Positions 49,061 to 63,224 of a stretch of 64,000 bases of DNA are shown here, piece by piece. The position numbers were made by a program, and so were the translations under genes. Numbering within the stretch: the stretch's first letter is position 1; each line of letters starts with the position of its first letter. Below the pieces are notes generated by a model. That model was not told where the DNA came from and made no database searches. It saw nothing but the letters and a program-made list of their open reading frames with translations. Origin of the DNA: Numida meleagris (Eukaryota; Chordata; Aves; Galliformes; Numididae). The DNA lies in contig NC_034411.1 in assembly GCF_002078875.1 (NCBI RefSeq), positions 5,235,180 through 5,299,179 of the forward strand. Reading direction: 5' to 3'.

Positions 49061-52000
49061 ATTGCCAAGAACCTGTCAGAAGCAGTTTTGTTTCTTTGGG
49101 AGCAGAACGCCACCTATTAATAGTTATCCTAATGCACCAGTTTCATTGAAAGTTCATCGCTTGCTGAATTAAGTAGACAACTTTAAATCTGAAATATGTA
49201 AAAGATGACCAGCTCCATGTCAGCAGTGAATTCTTGTTTTCTTAAATTCTTGTTTTCTTTTCTTGCTATCAAAGGCGGACTTGAGGTTGTGGCTATCCCT
49301 TAGGTAGTAAGGTAGACTGTTATCTGTTCATTTGGTGGAAGGTATAGTGACTTCTTGGATGTGATCTATCTGTCTATTAATAGAAATGCCCTACTGACAT
49401 AACTCTGAAAACAGACGTTGGGAGAGATGCTTCCATATACTGGTTGCATCAAGAGTGCCTCAGCTGGAAAACATGAGATTTACTTCTGACAATTCCAAGG
49501 TCAAATCTGTTGTGAATGTTCTTTCCTGAAATGTCAGGAATGTATAATTATATGGCACGCGTCCAACTTGAGGAAAAAATACAAGAGGATGTCTTCCTAA
49601 TGTTCAATCCTAGATCATGAAGCTGTTTAAATTGGTGGTGTTTGAAACGTCTTTAAAAACACCGAATTCTGGCATTGCTGGAGTCAAAGCTTCTGTGTGC
49701 TGATGAGGCCTGAATGCAGAGGGGTGTAGGCTGAGAGTGGCTGACGTTCAAGCAGATCTGTTTTAGATGTTCGTGTGTATGTACATATATCTGTATTCAC
49801 TTCTGTAAGCTCCAATTTTGGGGATAAAACAGCAGCTAAGCAGAGTTATAAAGCAGAAGCACTCCCAGGACCTTTCGCCCTCCAGTTCTGTAACTGGGAT
49901 CTGCAGTTCTTCTTGTTTCCTGCCCTTGCACCCAGGTCTGCTCCCAGCACAACTGGTGGTCATGCTTCTGTCCAGTCAGGCCATTGGTGTGCACTCTGCT
50001 TGCCATCCTGAGCCTTTTTTTTAAAAAAAAAAAAAAAAAAAAACATGAATTCCACCTGAATTCTGTATCTAATGGCAAATGTATTAACCTTGATTTGCAG
50101 CTCTTGGGCTGTGTTCCCATCTTTTTGCCTGCGGTATCCCATCTCCTATCCTGCCCACAGAAATGGGAGCGCGTTTGTGCTATTCTTCAGCTGAACGTAC
50201 TTTACCTTTGATCATCATGTAAATTTCTGGCCGATTCAGGCAGAGCTTTTCAAACCACAATCCACTGAGCAGGGCTTTTCAGTCGCTCCTCATCACAAAT
50301 CCTCGCAATTTAGCCCTTTGTTACTGGTGTTCAGCTTGCAGGCCACGCTCCGTGTAATAGTTGCTTGTTCCCCTGTAATTATTCACAGCCCTGTTTTGGC
50401 TCTGTGAGGGAATTTGTCAGAGTGTACAGTAATGCCGCATCTGTTGCAGATGATCTGTAGTTGCTGTGTCCACTGCCTTGGCAGCTTAAGATCAATGAGG
50501 AGCAATAGGAGCACCTCGGAGTTCTCCTTTTGTGACCTTGCGAGGTCTTAAGCGACAGCATCTTGCAGGGTTATTCTTTTGTGTTACTACCTCTGTGCTA
50601 CTGGCTTCGTGTTTTTTGTGGATTAGATCTAGGAAATATAAGAGGATTGGGGATTATTTTGCAAGGATTTTAAGCCACTTATCAAGGTATACATTTCTTC
50701 TTTTTGAACACTTTCTTGTTTCTCATTTCTGAGTGTACTTACGGAACAGCTGCCTAGAGCACAGCCTAATTCTCTGTTTTTCAGAGAATTCTTTCAGATA
50801 TTCTAACATGAATCCATCGCCCCTGGCAGACTCTGGCATGTTACCACGTCCCCTCTCCCAGCAGGCAGCCTGCTCCTTCCCTCTGCTCAGGTCATTGCAG
50901 AGGTGGGATGCCCTGGGTGTGGGGCTGCATGGGTACCCACATGGAGAAGTGCCAGTGCAGGGAGGCGGCTGTGGCATGAGGGCTTCTGAGCCACAAAATG
51001 TATCCAACTTTGGTTTTGGTTTTTTTTTTTAGTGCAAAAAAAAAAAATAATGTTTTTTTACTACTATTTTTAATCAGTGACACATAGCAGGTAGTAGAGC
51101 ACGTTCTGAGTTTTGTTTCCTATAGTGAATGATCAGTGTACACATCGTACACTGGGCATTAATTAAAAGCCAAGCAGTACAATGGCTGCAACAATAACTA
51201 ACTCTTACTGCACCGAGTTTTAACTGGGATCTGCTAGTGTGTTAGCAGGATTTAGAAGAAGATAATTATAGGTATTTTTCACTTCCACAGTGTACGGCTG
51301 TAAAGATGTTTACTGTTGAATTGCAAATCCAATTATAATACATGGAATTGTACATAGATCCCTGAAGATCTAGTTTTATTATTGCAGGCTCTAGCATCAC
51401 TAATAGGCTTGACTGTCCTTCGGGCTCATTAAGCCCACTGTATCAAGTCCTTTTTCCCTCTTAGATTCTTTGTTCCTTCTAGAGGAATACTTGTAATTTG
51501 ATTTTGTGATCTTAAAATATTTCCATCTGCTAACTTATCTTAAAGCTCCCCGGGTTGGTTTTGTTAACACCTACAGCCCACCTAATGGTGCTTTCTCTAT
51601 AGAAAGTCCTGTGATGATGCTTGTGATGCACACCCCTCCCACATCGGAGAACTTGCTATACTGTTGTTTTTCAACATGAAGTGTGTCTTTTGCTACTGTT
51701 TATTTTAAAATGTATGTAGTTCAGGGCCTTTTTATGGAAGGGTTGCTTCTTTTCGCAGCTGACTGTAGAATAGAGTTGTTTTAGATCCGAGCTCTGGATT
51801 CACAAGTCCCAACTTCTGTGTCACTGCTGCATTTTAGCTTTTTAGGCTCTTAAATCTGCCTCTTGCCTGAAATACACTGAGGGTTGATTCTAAATGGGTT
51901 TTGAGTTCTGCCCGTATAATCTGGCTGATGATCACTATTGCAGGAGTGTTCCTATACAGGAATATTCTTACTCAGACTGAGCTAAGTACTGTAATTTTTT

Positions 52001-52505
52001 TTTCAACAGTTAATTTTTGTCTCTCCCATTCAATACCAATATACCTTTTTCCCTGCTCCCTAGCAGACAGTAATTATATCCACAAGTACCAATGAGTGAG
52101 GGTGGGAGAGCCAGGTTCCTGGCAGATATTTATGAAATGAAATAATAGTGTGTTTTTTTTTTCAAAACATCTTAAGTGTTGAATTATTTGGCTTCTCATC
52201 AGGTTTTGGCTGAGCTGGTTGACCTGCCAAACTATTCTTACTTCTCTACCTTTGCAGTGGTTCACTAAAGGAATTTGGCCACTTCTGTGTTGAGAGAAAC
52301 AGCTACTTATGACTTCCCCAGATGGAGATAATACGAGCAATCATCAGACAACTTTGCAAAAGTTGGAATTGCTTTTGGTCAGGGCTCTGATGCTTGTTTA
52401 AAACCTGGATTCTTAGGAAACTGAATGCGTGTTGTGTGGGTTGAGCAGCTGATATCTTCATTGTGTGTGCGTGCATGTGTTTTAGGCTTTCTGAAATCTC
52501 CCCAG
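49061..52505 (+). other. MACROD2 intron sequence
   Basis: Unique sequence with an imperfect duplication of AAATTCTTGTTTTCTT near 49228-49262, a T8A21 block at 50015-50043, and A- and T-runs at 51019-51058. A GC-richer patch at 50820-51000 is unrecognised. No gene was recognised. Confidence 0.5.
50015..50043. repeat. T8-A21 homopolymer block
   Basis: Eight T followed directly by 21 A. It could be the tail of an old retroposed sequence or simple slippage; no target duplication was found. Confidence 0.8.
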
Positions 52506-52541
52506 GTAACTTTAAAGGTTTGCATGCAAGCTTTATTGAAG
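52506..52541 (+). CDS. Candidate 36-nt cassette or recursive-splice exon (hypothetical)
   Basis: An acceptor-like CTGAAATCTCCCCAG ends at 52505 and is followed at once by GTAACT, so the same junction could act as a donor (recursive site). A second donor, TTGAAG|GTAAGC, lies 36 bases on (GT at 52542). The enclosed 36 nt is a multiple of three and is open in phase 0, the phase left by the MACROD2 exon (V-T-L-K-V-C-M-Q-A-L-L-K). No family similarity is known to me. Chance is a real alternative. Confidence 0.15.
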
Positions 52542-55010
52542 GTAAGCTTTGAATTGCTACGCCCTGCATCTCTGGACTTCTCACACATCCTCATGTGCGG
52601 GGAGTGCATGCTTCCATTAGTTTGTAAATCAGTGTAGAAAGCTTATTTCTTGATTTAGGCTTTTCTAGTTGCTGAATTTTATGTCAGTGCTATAAGCTCC
52701 GGCGGTGTTTTATCTGCTGATTAGTCTTATAGCGTAAAGTGCCTAGTGATGCATTGTGTAGAAGGTACTATAAAAATAGTTTATGGTGTAAGAGCAAGGA
52801 GAAATGTAGGGAGCACAGATTCACTTGTTTAGATGAGCAGGAGTCCCCGAGCCATCGTTTGTCAGTGGTAGTTAAAGATTGGTTTAGGCTTGATCATTGA
52901 ATCTTTAATAAACATGTTTTTAACTGAAGTAAAATGGTTATATTGAAAATAAAGTAAAGGAATTTATATGTTTGTGTCATGTTTACCTATTGAGAGGGGG
53001 GAGAAAAAGAAAATGTATCTGATTTTCACAGTAAATGTCTTTTCCAACAGTAGTGTTGAGGAAAATAATTTTTTTTTAAAGAAGTCTTTCTCAGTGTTAT
53101 GGACATTGAGTCCCTTCCTATGACAAAAGCAGCTGAAATTTAATTCTGTGTGTAGATGGGCATTACGTTTAGAAATTATTAAGCACAATCTTCATACATA
53201 GAGAGATCATAATAGTTGGAAAGGTAATTGCTTTTTCAAGCGTAGTCTTTCCTGTTGAGGCTTGTCTGACAGCGGTCTGCTCGTTCTCAAGCCCTATTTG
53301 ACAACTGGACAACAAGAATCTGGGTGGCATTAGCACCAAAGAGCAGCTTGGGGACGCTGCTTTTGCACCTAAAGGCTCCTCACAAATCCTAACCAGCAGA
53401 GTTCAGACAGCCCTGGTGGGTGACGTTGGTGTTACTGCCTGAGTCGCACAAATGGGGAACATAAGGCTCAGACAGCTTTAACCAAAGTATCTGAATGTAC
53501 ATGTGCTTGGTGGGGTTCTGTTTGTTTTTGTTTCTGTTTTGACAGACTTCAAAAGTATTACCAGAATTCCTGAGTCTTTGAACAGAGCTTGTACTAAAGC
53601 CTTATAAACATTGGCAGTAATTTTGCAGTGGCTACTTGTGTGACCGCGCTGCAACAGCTTGGGTTGAGGCTAGAGCTGCAGAAGAGACATTTCTCATATG
53701 TGGCCTAGCTGCTGCCGAGCATAATTGATAGCTTATGTTCTCTGCAGTGTGGGTTTGGTGTGATTTTTCTTGTTCAGAGAACGTTAATGGCACATAATTG
53801 TTAGCTGCAGATGAAGCAGGATTGTCTTGGGATGGCTTTGTCTGCTCGTGTTTTAGGGATAACTTTACTCATCAACTGTCACTGAACCCAGTGAAATCAA
53901 ACAAAACTGGCTTTCAGCAAGGGAAATGTATGTTTTAACTGTATTTTTCAAAATACGTGGGATGTGCTTTGTTTGTGTGTAATTAGATAACCAGCACTTG
54001 CAGCTGTGACATCTGATCTTTATTGAAGATGTAATATGAGACTGCAAAATAATTAGCGCTTTTAAAGTAAAGATTAATGGGGAGAACGGCAACCTCCTGT
54101 CTTCTCTCCTGTGTGTGCCGAACTATGAATATACCTGTGGTAATGTAATTGTGACAAGATACAGGGCAGCCTGATATTAGCAGCTAGCCTCGAAATTCAT
54201 CCGTGAATCACGCTGCGGAGTTTATTTCAGTGAAGCAGTTCCCAAAGTTCAGTTTTCCTCAGGTGACGCCTGTGCTGAGTACGTATTGGTTGAACAGCGA
54301 GATGCGAAGGTGTGCGGGCTGAGCCCCCGCCAAGCCGGGAGAGACTCCTGGGTCCCTCAAGTGAGGGGGGGGAACCAAGTGGCAACCAGCTGTGAGTTCC
54401 AATGGGCGTTAGGACTGTAGGTCCTTAGAAAACCTCTTCCAGGTGCTTGCTTGCCTACTTCAGAAATGTGAACGTTTTTCCTGTTGGTTGCCCTGCCTCC
54501 AAGTGACAAGGAGCTTTCCATCAGCTGAGATGCAGGATTTCTTGTGTCTGTTGTTGCTGTTGTTATTAATTTACCTTCAGGAGCAGTTTTGTTCCAATTA
54601 GCTTAATGAGGAGTCACTTAAATAACATTTTCTTGGTTCTGGGTATCTAAGGATGGCAGGAAGCAGAGGGGGGGAAACAATGCTACATCATTCTCATGTG
54701 AGAGCATTTACAAGATGAGTTTTGCTGAGGGCTTCTGGTGGCGTGTGAAGTGTTTCAGAGGGGCCCCATCTACGCTGTAGATGTCTAGTAAATGAAACAT
54801 AGAAGTGTCCCTGTTGTTAAATAGGCCTTCTTGCAAGCTGCTGAGACCTACAGGACAGCTGAGGCGTGTTGAAAATCTTGAGAAGCGCAGTTTGAACAGT
54901 TGTGTTCCACAAGCCACTGTGTAATGTAAGCAGGGTCTGGTGAGGTTAAAGACCAGAACAAATGTTACTCTTTTTGTTGTGTATGTTACAATTTGCAAAA
55001 TTCAAAAATG

Positions 55011-55034
55011 GTGTGTGTATATATATATATATAT
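55011..55034. repeat. (GT)4(AT)8 microsatellite
   Basis: GTGTGTGT followed by eight AT units; a compound simple repeat. Confidence 0.9.
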
Positions 55035-58000
55035 CAGACTGTATTAATGGAAAATTACCCAAGTTTCAAATTTTAAGTGACTTGGTCTTGAATTCCAAGA
55101 TGTTAGTTTGAACAGCTTTTTCCTGTTTCCAGAGGGAGGGTGAATAATATGCGTCATTAATGGTACTGAAAAACAATCTTGGGAGTGTTCAAATTGATTG
55201 GTTATCATTTTCCTAAAAACACAGTCTGTAACAGAAATTCACAGCAAGCTCGCCGGAGTGGCATTGTTATAATAATTGAATATCAGAGTTAATGAAATAT
55301 TCAGAAGGTTCTGTCCTCATTTTCTTTCTTGCCCGTCTGTTAGTGAGATTGGCACTTAATGAATCTTGAGGTAACACAATTGTTCTGTTACCCTCTCCAC
55401 ATATATATGGACTTCCAGAAGAAAGGAAATTTTTATACCTCCTATTTAATGTCTTTTCATTGTCTCAGAGCCGTCTCTTGCTAAAAATATTATTTCTCTG
55501 TATTGAAAGGCTTAGAAATGAAGTATGCTAATAAAAGAATATCTGATTCGTTATCCAGAGGAAAATTTAATGCAGCAGGGATTGGAAAATGTATGGTTCA
55601 TATTAAAACATAGTTTTCCATTGAATCTGTGACAAAAATTTCAGTTCTATTTTTGCAGTAGAAATTAGATTGACGGCTATTAAATGGATTCTCGCAAGGC
55701 AAAAGTGGAGGAAGATTTGTAATAAACTCAAATCCTCAGAGACAAAACAGCAAGTCAGGGCCCCGGATTTCTAAGGGTGTGTTCATGCATTTGTGTGTTA
55801 ATTCAGATTGCAGTTGTGTCTGCACTCCCTACTCGAAGGGACCCTTTGTAGCACAGATTCTGTTCTGGCTGTAGGATGGTGAGAAATCACTTCTCCCTGC
55901 TGCACGTGTGGCAGTTCAGAGACTGGTGGGCTAGGAGAGGGGCCTCCTGGTGCCATGCTTGGGCTTCCCTGTAGGGCCGGCCACAAGGGCAGTGCTAAGC
56001 AGCCTCAGTTCCTTGTGGGGTAGGTCTGGTGGTCCTTGTTCTTCATTGCCGTCTCCATCATGTGAGAGGAGGCAATTGGCTTTTTAAAAGCTGTTTATTT
56101 TGAATATTGATGTCCAGGCTGCCTTTGTGCGTTATCACCTCATGTGGCAGGCTTGCACCTCCCTATTCTCATACATTAGATTTCTCCAGGCAGATTAATC
56201 ATGCAGGCTTGTTTAAATCTTTGCTGTGTTGGGAAGAGAATCTCCACTATTTACAGCTGATGTTAAACGCCTGTCCTGATGAGGTTGCTGTGCACCCTGA
56301 TTCCTGTGGCAGCAGGACTCCCGAAGCCACTCTAATTAGAAAAGCCATTTAGCTAAGTTGCACTGCTCGCATCATCCTCTTCATTACTTAGAGGAAAAAC
56401 ATTTTTCTTTGGAAAGTGTTCTCCATTTCTCTGTTATTGCTGATAGGTACTTCTCACATGATGGTCCTCTCCTTGTGCTTTCACACCAGGAGTCAGGTTG
56501 TGGAAGAAAGGTGTGAGCTGCTCTGGGAGAAGCGGGGATCACAGCTCTGGGGATCGCAGAGCTCATGTAGTACTGTGAGAATTTTAGGCACAGCCTTTGT
56601 GTTAAATTATTCTTGCAATCATGTTCCTTGCAATAAGAGCTCGTTGGAAGGTAGTGATCTTTTGTAATGGAGACAAGTGACAAAACTTGTAAAACTTTCT
56701 GAGCATTTGTGCAAAGGTAAAGTAGTTCAAACTGTGAGAGGACATAAAATGCATTAAGGGAAGGTTTTAGTAAGCAGTCTGCCATTCTGTTTTCCTGAGG
56801 GAAAGAATGTACCCTTTCTGTGTGTGTGTCTGAAGTTGGACACCAGTAGGAACAGATTAGTTTTCAGGAAGGCTAAGCACTCTGATTTCCCACAGAGCAC
56901 GGGAGGACTGCGGGAAGTCCCCGAGAGAGGCACTAAGTTAGGTTTTAAGAAGCTCTCTCTGAAGTGTGTTTCTAAGAATGGTTTTAAGACAGCTAGTACA
57001 GTGCTCATGTTATGAATGTCTTGGTTCTAGGGTGAGCGGCTGCCCTAATATTTCTCTATTCAGTGACTGCATGAGCATCAAGCGGTGCCTTGGGACGCAT
57101 ACGCTCCTCTGACTTGTGTAAATCCAGTCCGTCTTCAAGCACTACATTTGCAGAATGAATCTTAGGTAATTACAGCTCCAAAACCAATAAAGATTAATTA
57201 AACTGTGAATGTTCCCCGTTATTTCCAAGCTTATTTTTGATTATTCTGATTCACTTCAACATTTTCAGTAATGTCTGTGTGTTTACTGCAGCAGGATAGG
57301 AATTTCTGACTAGCACAAAAAACTGAAATCATTACGCGTTCACTTTGCTTTAAGCAGCAGGCATTTGGTGTAAGGTCATGTTTAAAGGTACAGGAGAAGA
57401 TTGTGGAGCAGAAATGCCAGGGAACATTGAAGTTTGCCTATAGTTCTCTAGTCCAGCTGTGAGAACAAATAATGTATCTTCCGTTTGGCGAAGCTGGAGC
57501 ATGGAAAACATACTTGAGAATGGGAATTTATATCAAGATGAAAACTTAATAACTTTTCAATGGTTTCAGGAGGTTTTCCTCCTATTGTTGACTATTCTTT
57601 ATTACTATCACAAGTATAGTAAGCATTATTAAAAAGTCATTAATAATCGGTAACACTTCTGAAATAAACTGCATTAGCTTTTTCACTTGTTAAAATAAAT
57701 ATCATTTGACACCAAGCATCCAAATAATATGATAAACTTCCATAAACATGAAATAACACCAAACATCTAAATCTTACAATAAACCATCTGGGCTTGGCTG
57801 TTTTCACAGCTAGTACAAAAAACAAACAGGAGAAGTAGAAAGTAATTCTTCAGTAAACACGTTCCGCTGGAAAACAGATGCATGATGCTGCTTGCCTATT
57901 TCAGAATATTTTAAACATGGATTTTAAATCAGTTAAGCTATTGGATAAAAGATGAGAAGTGGTGAGAGACTATGTAGTAGGGATTTGTCAAAGCAGGCTG

Positions 58001-60870
58001 TTAATACAGTCACCTAATTTCAGGGTTTCTTGCAAGTTAGGTATGGTTTTTGAGAAAGGAAAGATCAGGCAAAAATTTGAATTCGTAGTGAAACTTAGGA
58101 TGAAAATGAAAGAAAACTTAGCTTTTCTTAAAATTCTCCAGCAGTAGTAGAATGTGTGGTCAGCTATGCTGTGATTCAAAGGCAAATTGAGAAGTGAATG
58201 CAAGAAAGAAGCTATGAAAATTGGAGACGGTTGTCGCATTTATCCTAGATAGCTGCAACAATTGCTGTTAATGCTGGAGAAGGCCTGTACCACTTGCAGC
58301 TGAATAAAGGAACCACAACAATGGGTAACTTGTGATGCAGCACGCTCCTGGAAAGGTTATGTTTTAGAAAGTTACTGCAAAATCTTTATGACTTGGGGGT
58401 TTTGTAGTAAAAGTTGTTGCTTGTTCTTTAAGAAGTCCCCTCCAAGTGAGGTATGGTGTTTTTTACCCTATGACTTCAAGAGGTTTGCTCTGTGTCAGTT
58501 TTAAACCCACCTGACTAAAAATTATCGCAAATACCTATTTCTTCAGTATGTTTATGTGCCTTTTGTTCCGTGACTCTCAGCCTGGTGGTTTAGTAAAGGA
58601 ATAACATGTGAACCTATTTCTCAATATTAAGGGGTGATGTGACACTGAGCTTCTCGGAGACTACTTTAGAGAGACCCTTGTGTTAAATGAGTGATGGAGT
58701 TCAGAATTATTACTACTGATATGGATGGCAAGTATAGATGAATTTCTGGAGAAACGAGGAAAAAACAACAGGAATTAGTAGCTAGATTAGTATCAACTGG
58801 AAATGGGAATTTAGACCACTGTTTTATCACTACAGATGCTATATCTGTATATTAATCATAGAAATACAGATTTTATCCGGTCTGATGTGGACGTGATGAT
58901 CAAATTACCTCGAGTATGTGATATGGAGCTTATGATAGCTTAAATTATTAGGAATGATGCTGGAAACACAGACAACTCTAAACATGGCTTAATGCCTTCT
59001 GGGGTACTATCGACCCATTAAACTCTTTGTAACTAGTATGACCATGTAGAGTAAACTGTGAAGAAAAAATTTTAGTTTAATTATGAATCCCTCATTACTG
59101 GCAAGATTTTTTTGTATGTATTCTAGGATCTGAATCAGATTGTCCCATTTGAATGTCAACGTTTGGTTCAGTAGCAGAAATGCTTTAATTCTTTTTTCAG
59201 TTTGCTGAGAGAGGAGGAAAGAAGTTCCCAAAAAGCGTATTTAAATCCACTTACTATGCTGTTAAAGTGAATATGGTAGAGGTAAATTATTGACAACTGA
59301 AAATCCTACTTGGAAAAATCAGGAGAGAAGACTAGGTACATAAAATTGCCTAAAGTTTCATTAAGGCTAATGGTGCCTGATGAAAGCTTAAGATAACTTT
59401 TACAAGCTAATGTGAGTAATTGGCAGGTTTGTAAGCACTGTGTTGGTGTCCGTAGCACAGACAGAGGAATTTCTATAACTTCTAGAATATGAAATCGGCT
59501 GCTACAGAAAAAGGAAATAAAATTTGTTGCCCTTGTTAATGTTATTAAATAGCCTTGGAGTTCTGCCTCTCTCTTCTTAAGCCATGCTAAATGGAGCTTA
59601 AAGTTATATAGTTACAGCTGAATATCCTTTCTCTAATGCATATATCTAATGCTCAGTTTTAACATCCTGGTGAGCTGTAGATCGTGTTCGTCTGTCTCGG
59701 TGTGACAGTGCTCAAGTAACATGAATATTTATCAGCTTGATAAAAAGTATATTAAAAATCAGCGTCGTTATATTAATTGACCTTAAAAAAATTAATCAGT
59801 ACTTAAAGGGTCTCATGATAATTTTATGTGAAGTCAAACTCAGGTATCTTTTAAAATGTTCTCCTTAATATATTCATGCTATTAAAACTGTATATTATTC
59901 TGCATCATACTTCGGCCAAAGAATCTTCCAAGAGCCTTTCAAGCCAGTGTCCAGTCATACTTTCCCATTACTTATTAATAATACGTAAACTTCATGTTTT
60001 GATTTTTCATTGGCAAATACCAAACACTTTGCCAAAGACTTCGCATGTATCCAACCTCTGGACTGAGCCATTTCAGAAGCTCGCTTAGATGGAAAAAGGA
60101 GGAGGCTGATGTTGGCAAGGCAAATCCAGACCTCCTGGTTCACCATGTCTCCTTCCTCTGGGTGACAGCGTAGCGCTGCAGGGCTGTGGCTGTGAGGGCA
60201 CAGCCCCCTCAGGTCTCCCCAGAACCTTGTTTGATATCAATTTCTCCTCTCTTCAAAATTATTTAAGTTTTGCTTGAGCTTTTTTATTTTCTTGTTGTGT
60301 TGGTTTTTTTGTTTGTTTGTTTTTTGGGTTTTTTTCCCTCCCAGGACACTTTAGTCTATCCTCAGGTTAAAAACTGCTGGTTCTAAATAAACATAAATAT
60401 AAAAACAAAAATGTATAAATAATGTAAATGAAATTGCAGGCACAGACAGCATATTGCAGAGTCTACAGCGAACATTTGCTGACATATCCTGGAAGTTATC
60501 CAGGATGGCTTGTGTTGAGTAGGATGGAGAAAACCTGTTCATGCCTAAATTTAGTCCTACCTGTTTTTATTTTTATTTTTTTTAACAGTGAGGAGCATGG
60601 CTCTGTCCTAAATGAGGCAGAAAGTATTTTTATTCTTTATCTGATGACTGCTCTGTAATGATTTTCATGACTAGAGATAACCTGTAGTCTTTCTGTAGTG
60701 TGTGAGATAGCGTCACTTTTGGCTCTTGAGTTCCACTGAATTCTCAGGCTCCTACTTTCTATTAAGTGAGGAAGAAAGGTGCCTTGAGAACAAGCCAGAC
60801 ATTTTTCACAATCTGGAAATAAGTGCAAGTGGTTAATCTAATTGGCAATCCAATATTTGCTACAAAAATG

Positions 60871-60929
60871 CAAAAAAAAAAAACAAAAAAAAAAAACAAA
60901 ACCCAAAACCAACAACACAAAAAAAAAAC
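60871..60929. repeat. A-rich low-complexity tract
   Basis: Nearly pure A and C, with runs of A11, A12 and A9-10 split by C. It could be the eroded tail of a retroposed sequence, but none is recognisable upstream on the + strand. Confidence 0.75.
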
Positions 60930-62724
60930 TACAGAGTAAGATGTGGAGTAGGGCACATAGCTTAGTCCTTATCTTACTGTGGTTATTGCTTTAAGAGATT
61001 ACTTAGAATTTGCCTTATGTGTTTATTTTAGATAGTTTTATATTGTTATGGGGGACTTTAAACCAGGTTTCCATTATGCTATACTGCTTATACTCATGGC
61101 CTTAGGAAACTTTTTATGGCCTTTAACCTAGATGACAGTGCTGGGTTTTCATTACATGGTTGCCTAAGCACTTTCTTTTTATATCAAAATGATTTATATG
61201 TTCTGTACATTTTCCATTTCCTCTTGTGAGAATGCCAGAAAAGGAAGACCATTGCAATAGTCACTGTGATTGATACTATGCTTCTGAAGACAGATGGGAA
61301 TTATTTAATGCTGGGGGACTTTCCAATTAGCACTATATCCCACCCGTGTTTAGAATTATCAGCTAATTTTGTATGCTGAGTTAGCTCCACAGCTTTTGTT
61401 ATAGGCACGTTTATGGCACCAAGAGCTAAGAAGCTAGTATCAGATACTTGTCCGCTGATTATTATATTATATGCTGGGATGCTTTCCCTGATATTTATTC
61501 AGAAGTGGTTATCAATATTTAAGACATTGTACATCAGCATTGGGCCACTGCCTCTAGGCGAATTTCTCCCAAGTCAATCCATTAGTGAACTAGTTTTACA
61601 AGCTGATGTTCCATTATGAATGAGTAGAGGCAACAGTAAATGTGGTTGATATTCTGTCCCTATTGGTCTACCCCAAAACTTGGCAAATAAAGTTGAAACA
61701 CAGATTGGGGACCATGGTTTTGATAACTGCTAAGTGGTCAGGGATTCTCTGGTCACTGGGCTTCTGAGGTTGGGTGCTCTGACACCCAAAGCAAAGCGTG
61801 GCAAATCCTGAGATGTTTTAGGCAGTTGTGGTCTGGTGTTAAACCCAAAGATAAACGCTCCTGAAGTTGCCCTTTTAACAAATATATTGGGTGGTGCAAT
61901 TGGAATACTCTAACCACTGAAAATCTGGAACAATTTTAAAATCAACCAGAAGCCTACACAGCTAATAGTGAATGTTGCTTCACTGCTTTAAAAAAATAAA
62001 TAAATAAAAATCTCTGGAATAACTCAACACTTTGAGGAGCTTCCTCCTCTTCGGTTCTGTCCGGTGAAAACATTGAATTGTTTGACAAGAGCACCACTAT
62101 CCTGTATCTTGAAATGTAGAACTTCCAGAGAGCCTGAGTGCCAGAGCACCAGCCCTGTTTGACGTGTTTCACTGGGGTAGGTAGAGTGTTACGTTTATGG
62201 CTTGGCATCGTTTCTCTCAGCTAAAAAACTTAGCTCCTATTGCATTATTGTTATTATCGTCTGTTTAGGCTTACAGTGGCAGAGACTAGAGTTTGAGTAA
62301 AACATTTTCCTGGAAATATCCTTTCCTGTAGAAGCCCGTTTAGCAACAGTGGCTTTGTTTTATGTAACACGCATCTCTGTGTGCGTCCGGAATTATTGAT
62401 GCACTCCTGCACTTACTTGAGAAAATAGCTGGAAAAAACCTATTCATTAAGAACAATGACATTCTCTGCAAAAGGTGGTACTAGTATTTGTGATAATATT
62501 GATCGCTCTTTCACTGGTGTGTAGCCATTTTGAAAAGCCATTCACCTTTGGTGTGTACAGAGAAATAGTAGTACTACAGATAATTTTCATCTTTATTTAC
62601 CAGAAACTATGTCGTTTAATGTATGTAGGTATATATTGTGAGAATGAGTTACATTTTCTTACCCATCTACTAATTAAAAAGACTGACAGGTATTGTGCAA
62701 GTGAATTTCTTTTTTTTTCCTATG

Positions 62725-63224
62725 TGTTGTGGTTCAACCTGGCAGGTGCCTGAGCATCACAGTTGTTTGCTCACTACCTCCCTTCCCAGTGCAGTGCAGG
62801 AGAGAACTGGGAGTGGGGGAGGAATGAAGTAGAGAAAAGGATAATAATTATGACAAATATATATTTATATAATGTATATAACAAGTGTTGCACAAGCCAT
62901 TACCACCCCCCAGCTGATGCCCAGCTAGCCCCTGAGCAGCAGAAGAGAAAGAAGATGAACTCCTGCTCCCTTCAGAACTCCTTCTGCTTGATGTCATCTG
63001 GTATGGAATATTCCTTTGGGCAGTTGAAGTCAGCTGTCCTAATTCTGCTCCCTTCCAGCTCCTTGGGCCCTTCACTGCAAATGGCCTTGGCTCTGTGCAA
63101 CACTGCTTAGCAGCAGCTGTAAACATTGCTGGGTTATCAACATTGTTTTTCTCCTAGAACCAAAACACAGCATCATAGCAGGCACTCTGAAGAAAACAAT
63201 TCTGTCCCAGCTGAAACTAAGGCA
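62725..63224 (-). mobile_element. ERVL-type solo LTR
   Basis: A 500-bp element bounded by TG (62725) and CA (63224), the usual LTR ends. On the - strand it begins TGCCTTAGTTTCAGCTGGGA with AGAATTGTTTTCTTCAGA, and later has CCAAAGGAATATTCCATACC and ends GGTTGAACCACAACA; I recognise these as a common avian ERVL-class LTR. The flanking five bases are CTATG (62720-62724) and CCATG (63225-63229), a 4-of-5 match that fits a 5-bp target duplication. No viral coding sequence lies beside it, so it is a solo LTR left after recombination. An AT-rich expansion near 62850-62885 differs from the family. The open frames inside are by-products. Confidence 0.8.

Larger units (their letters stand above)
52542..62724 (+). 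other. MACROD2 intron sequence
   Basis: About 10.2 kb of unique AT-rich sequence. It holds a GT/AT microsatellite at 55011-55034, an unrecognised GC-richer patch at 55800-56060, T-rich 60300-60345 and A-rich 60871-60929 tracts. The longest open frame (133 codons, - strand, 56384-56785) shows no domain and is within chance expectation. No transposon was recognised. Confidence 0.5.

Noticed and set aside
53193..53225. Weak resemblance to a CR1 tail (ATAGAGAGATCATAATAGTTGG)
   Set aside because: Too short and too divergent to separate from chance.
56384..56785. 133-codon open frame on the - strand starting with ATG
   Set aside because: No recognisable domain or splice context; one or two frames of this length are expected by chance in 64 kb on six frames.
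59677..59700. GTAGATCGTGTT (V-D-R-V), tested as the next MACROD2 exon
   Set aside because: The following residues do not continue the macro domain and there is no acceptor directly before it.
62763..63126. 115- and 92-codon open frames
   Set aside because: Both lie wholly inside or overlap the solo LTR and have no viral or host domain.
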